Assembly: GCA_019359045.1 (NCBI GenBank)
Contig: JAHHIA010000008.1
Coordinates: forward strand, 186,001 to 250,000
DNA length: 64,000 bases
DNA from: Scytolyngbya sp. HA4215-MV1
GTDB taxonomy: Bacteria > Cyanobacteriota > Cyanobacteriia > Leptolyngbyales > Leptolyngbyaceae
Direction: 5' to 3'
The notes below the pieces were generated by a model, which was not told the DNA's origin, searched no databases, and saw nothing but the letters and a program-made list of their open reading frames with translations. The translations under genes were made by a program, and so were the position numbers. Of this stretch, positions 61,497 to 64,000 are shown piece by piece; position 1 is the stretch's first letter, and each line of letters begins with the position of its first letter.

Positions 61497-62321
61497 TCAC
61501 TTTCCGCCAGAAAATGCAATTCCTTGAATAAAATAGCGATTGAAAAAGGCATATATTGCCAGGGCAGGTAAAGTAAAAATCATCGAAGCTGCCATAATGT
61601 AATTCCAATAGCTGATGTATTGCCCTTTAAATGCATTGAGACCCAAAGGTAGCGTAAACATTTCCGGATCAGACATCACCACTAACGGCATCAAAAACTC
61701 ATTCCAGGAACCCATAAAAATAAAGATGGTCTGAGCTGCTAGAGCCGGTTTTGCTAGAGGTAAAACAATTTTGAAAAAGGTTTCTAAGCGGCTTAAACCA
61801 TCTAATGCAGCCGCTTCTTCTAGCTCTTTAGGGAAGTTAATAAAAAACTGTCGCATCATAAAAATAAAAGTAGCATTGACCAGACTGGGAACAATCAGTC
61901 CAGCATAAGAGTTGAGCCATCCTAAAGATTTAAGAATCAAGAATTTCGGCAGTAAAGTGATTTGCCCCGGGACAACTAATACTGCCACGATGAGAAAGAA
62001 CCAAAATTGGTTGCCTGGAAACCGAATTCTGGCAAGGGCATAGCCTGCCATCGAGTTAAATAGCAGATTGAATAGAGTGACCCCGATCGCTACAACCGCG
62101 CTATTGAAGAACCAGCGCATAAACAAAGGTTCTTGAGTAAAAATATATTGATAATTAGCAAAAGTAAATTGCTGCGGAATGAAATGAATGCTTCCGGACG
62201 CAATTTCTGCTAAAGGCTTGAAGGAAGCAGATAGTGCCCAAAGAAAAGGAATAACGGTGACTCCTGAATACAGAATCAGTAATCCATATAAAAAAGTATT
62301 TGACTGACTATTTTTGGTCAT
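61497..62321 (-). CDS. Sugar ABC transporter permease (MalG-type)
   Basis: This 274-residue protein has six membrane segments and the EAA loop of binding-protein-dependent permeases (ELEEAAALDGLSRLETFFKI, VLPLAKPALAAQTIF). It lies 12 bases after its partner permease in the same direction. The partner and the substrate-binding protein upstream indicate an importer for a sugar or related compound. The ATPase is not in the window and may be a shared MsiK-type subunit. Confidence 0.93.
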   Translation of the reverse strand: MTKNSQSNTFLYGLLILYSGVTVIPFLWALSASFKPLAEIASGSIHFIPQQFTFANYQYIFTQEPLFMRWFFNSAVVAIGVTLFNLLFNSMAGYALARIRFPGNQFWFFLIVAVLVVPGQITLLPKFLILKSLGWLNSYAGLIVPSLVNATFIFMMRQFFINFPKELEEAAALDGLSRLETFFKIVLPLAKPALAAQTIFIFMGSWNEFLMPLVVMSDPEMFTLPLGLNAFKGQYISYWNYIMAASMIFTLPALAIYAFFNRYFIQGIAFSGGK

Positions 62322-62333
62322 TTGAATTGAGTC

Positions 62334-63230
62334 CTAGTGAACCTGTTCTTCACGGAAAAATGTTCGCTGGAGTAAGGTTACCGTCATAATGACCACGGCT
62401 AACATGAGCGTGAGTGCGAGTGCATAGCCCATATCCAGGTTGCTAAAAGCATAGTTATAAATGAGTAAGACTAAAGTTAGTGTGGAGTTATTAGGACCCC
62501 CTGATCCCCCTGAAAAAATATAAGACTGATCAAACAATTGAAAAGTGCCAATGATACCCATCACAATTACGAAAAAAGTGACTGGACTTAATGAGGGTAA
62601 AGTGATATAAAAAAACTGTTCCCAGCGATTGGCACCATCGATTTGAGCGGCCTCGTAAAGTGAGGCGGGAATTTCTTGTAAGGCTGCTAAGTAGATCACC
62701 ATGAAAAAAGGTGCCGTAGACCAGATATTCATCAGCATGATGCCTTTTAGGGCAATCGCTGGATCTCCCAGCCAATTATAGGTAGGCAGGTTGAAAAAGG
62801 ACAGAATATGGTTGAGCAAGCCATCGGAGTTATAAATCCACATAAAAATCAATGTGAGGACAGCGGAGGAAGTCACCGTTGGCATAAAAAAGATAATTCG
62901 AAAGCCTTTTTTCCCTCTAATGTTGGTGTTGAGAATCAGGGCTAAACCGAGTGCAAGAATGGTTTGGATAGGTACTACGATCGCGACATACTCTGCGGTA
63001 TTTTTGAGCGCAATCCAAACTCGTTCATCTGCTATCATTCGGAGAAGATTTTTGATCCCAGTAAACTGATAACGCACTTCTCCGAGTAACTGTACTTTAC
63101 AAAATGCCAGGATTAGAGCAGAGAGGATAGGTAGGACTAGGAATACGCTCAGAATAAATAGAGCAGGAAGCATAAAAAAGTATCCGGAGAGGGCTTCTTG
63201 CGATCGCTGTCTTTGCCAGATTCTGGGCAT
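62334..63230 (-). CDS. Sugar ABC transporter permease (MalF/UgpA-type)
   Basis: This 298-residue protein has six membrane segments and the EAA loop (ASLYEAAQIDGANRWEQFFY, ITLPSLSPVTFFV). It follows the binding-protein gene by about 20 bases, and the companion permease comes next. Together they form the membrane channel of a CUT1-type importer. No glycan-metabolism gene nearby identifies the sugar. Confidence 0.93.
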   Translation of the reverse strand: MPRIWQRQRSQEALSGYFFMLPALFILSVFLVLPILSALILAFCKVQLLGEVRYQFTGIKNLLRMIADERVWIALKNTAEYVAIVVPIQTILALGLALILNTNIRGKKGFRIIFFMPTVTSSAVLTLIFMWIYNSDGLLNHILSFFNLPTYNWLGDPAIALKGIMLMNIWSTAPFFMVIYLAALQEIPASLYEAAQIDGANRWEQFFYITLPSLSPVTFFVIVMGIIGTFQLFDQSYIFSGGSGGPNNSTLTLVLLIYNYAFSNLDMGYALALTLMLAVVIMTVTLLQRTFFREEQVH

Positions 63231-63249
63231 GGCGAGCTAATCCGTTACT

Positions 63250-64000
63250 TTAATTGGACAAATAAATTTCTTGATTGGCAGTTTCCTGCGCTTTTTTCAT
63301 GGCAGTTTCTAAAGATTGTTCTCCAAATAAAGCGCTGAGAAATTGGTTGTTAAAATGAGCTGAAATGGTAGGCAAATATTCACCAGCTTGCCAAATGGTG
63401 GCATAGTGAGCACCCTTCACAAAAGCTGCGTAGATGGGATGGTTTTCGTATCCCAATTCAGCTAAAACCGATTTGCGAGCTGGTAAGGTCAATCCCTGGG
63501 TTGCAATGGCTTTCATCCCGTCTGTCCCAGTCAGATAAGCAATCAGTTTCCAGGCTGCTGCTTTATGTTGGCATTGGCGATTCATTACATAAGCCACTGT
63601 GTATGCCATCGTGCCTTTTTTCTCCCCGATTGTGGGGACTTCAGCTGTGGCAAACTCAATTTCGGGAAAGGTTTCTTTTAAGTAAGGAATGGACCAGGGG
63701 CCTTCAATCACCATTGCCGCTTTTTCTTGCCCCAACATTTCGCTCCCCCAGGTAGCACCCACATCGGAAGCTTGAGCTGCCGTTCGATCGCGACGGTATT
63801 GATCGACCACTGCTTGGAGTCCCTTTAAGCCTGCGGGATTGGCAAATGCCGCACACCCCTGCGTATTTATTAATTGACCACCAAAGGCACGAATCATAAA
63901 GGTTTGTCGGGCTAATTCAGGCGCAAAACCTAACCCATACTGATCGATTTTGCCGTCTTGATTTCGATCGCGAGTCAGCTTTTGTGAAACCGTTTGTAGG
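63250..64000 (-). CDS. Extracellular sugar-binding protein of ABC importer, C-terminal part
   Basis: The frame is open from the right edge of the window and includes LTRDRNQDGKIDQYGLGFAP, where a calcium-site-like DxNxDGxID motif typical of CUT1-type binding proteins is seen. It continues into IRAFGGQLINTQGCAAF, GQEKAAMVIEGPWSIPY and MAYTVAYVMNRQCQHKAAA. The N-terminus with its lipoprotein signal lies beyond 64000. It delivers the substrate to the two permeases encoded next. Confidence 0.92.
   Translation of the reverse strand, partial: LQTVSQKLTRDRNQDGKIDQYGLGFAPELARQTFMIRAFGGQLINTQGCAAFANPAGLKGLQAVVDQYRRDRTAAQASDVGATWGSEMLGQEKAAMVIEGPWSIPYLKETFPEIEFATAEVPTIGEKKGTMAYTVAYVMNRQCQHKAAAWKLIAYLTGTDGMKAIATQGLTLPARKSVLAELGYENHPIYAAFVKGAHYATIWQAGEYLPTISAHFNNQFLSALFGEQSLETAMKKAQETANQEIYLSN

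Overview
The window is chromosomal DNA of a cyanobacterium, most likely a filamentous Leptolyngbya/Oscillatoriales-type organism. The lineage call rests on ycf3 (photosystem I assembly), a two-domain sucrose-phosphate synthase, an NtcB-type LysR regulator, a DUF1825 protein, frequent GCGATCGC (HIP1) octamers in genes of every class, and GAGTCAGGAGTCAGGA-type and CCAAAATC-type dispersed repeats. The genus is an inference. I found no rRNA, tRNA, CRISPR array, prophage or intact transposase.

Layout. 1-8 kb: the end of a CNNM/hemolysin-type membrane protein, then a TetR regulator overlapping a SAM methyltransferase. Divergent to these is a complete drug-efflux-type ABC system (HlyD adaptor, double-ATPase subunit, two ABC-2 permeases). 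A perfect inverted repeat lies in the shared promoter. 8-20 kb: a CHASE2-GGDEF-EAL c-di-GMP protein, a 1408-residue TPS/hemagglutinin-CHAT protease fusion, an Ap4A phosphorylase-like protein, a 27-residue membrane miniprotein, and three consecutive genes for exported proteins, one of them a predicted outer-membrane barrel. 20-36 kb: ycf3, a conserved membrane protein, a GT2 glycosyltransferase, a papain-like amidase, murB-murC, a beta-lactamase-fold hydrolase, trmJ, a TPR protein, a J-domain protein and obg. 36-50 kb: a lone sugar transferase, a mechanosensitive-channel-like protein, sucrose-phosphate synthase, lemA with an M48 protease, a decayed plastoquinol terminal oxidase (PTOX) fragment, ppa, panD with an MBL hydrolase, and a TrpD-like protein. 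50-64 kb: ntcB, a PD40 lipoprotein divergent from a Ser/Thr kinase, an HEAGH-containing membrane protein, a DUF1825 protein, a class A PBP, tyrS, pyrF, and a sugar ABC importer running off the right edge.

The best leads are: the TetR operator controlling the efflux cassette; the TPS-CHAT fusion, which lacks a recognisable signal peptide and has no TpsB partner nearby; the PTOX C-terminal pseudogene with one stop codon and a lost iron ligand; a palindromic repeat family present at 20.8 kb and 56.1 kb; host proteins (ABC ATPase, MurC, TrpD-like) whose coding sequences carry in-frame repeat DNA; the degenerate phosphatase domain of SPS; and a 19-bp tandem duplication of the tyrS start region that creates an overlapping mini-ORF.

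No single locus is clearly an undescribed defence or mobile system. The secretome block at 11-20 kb is the most plausible place for unrecognised function.
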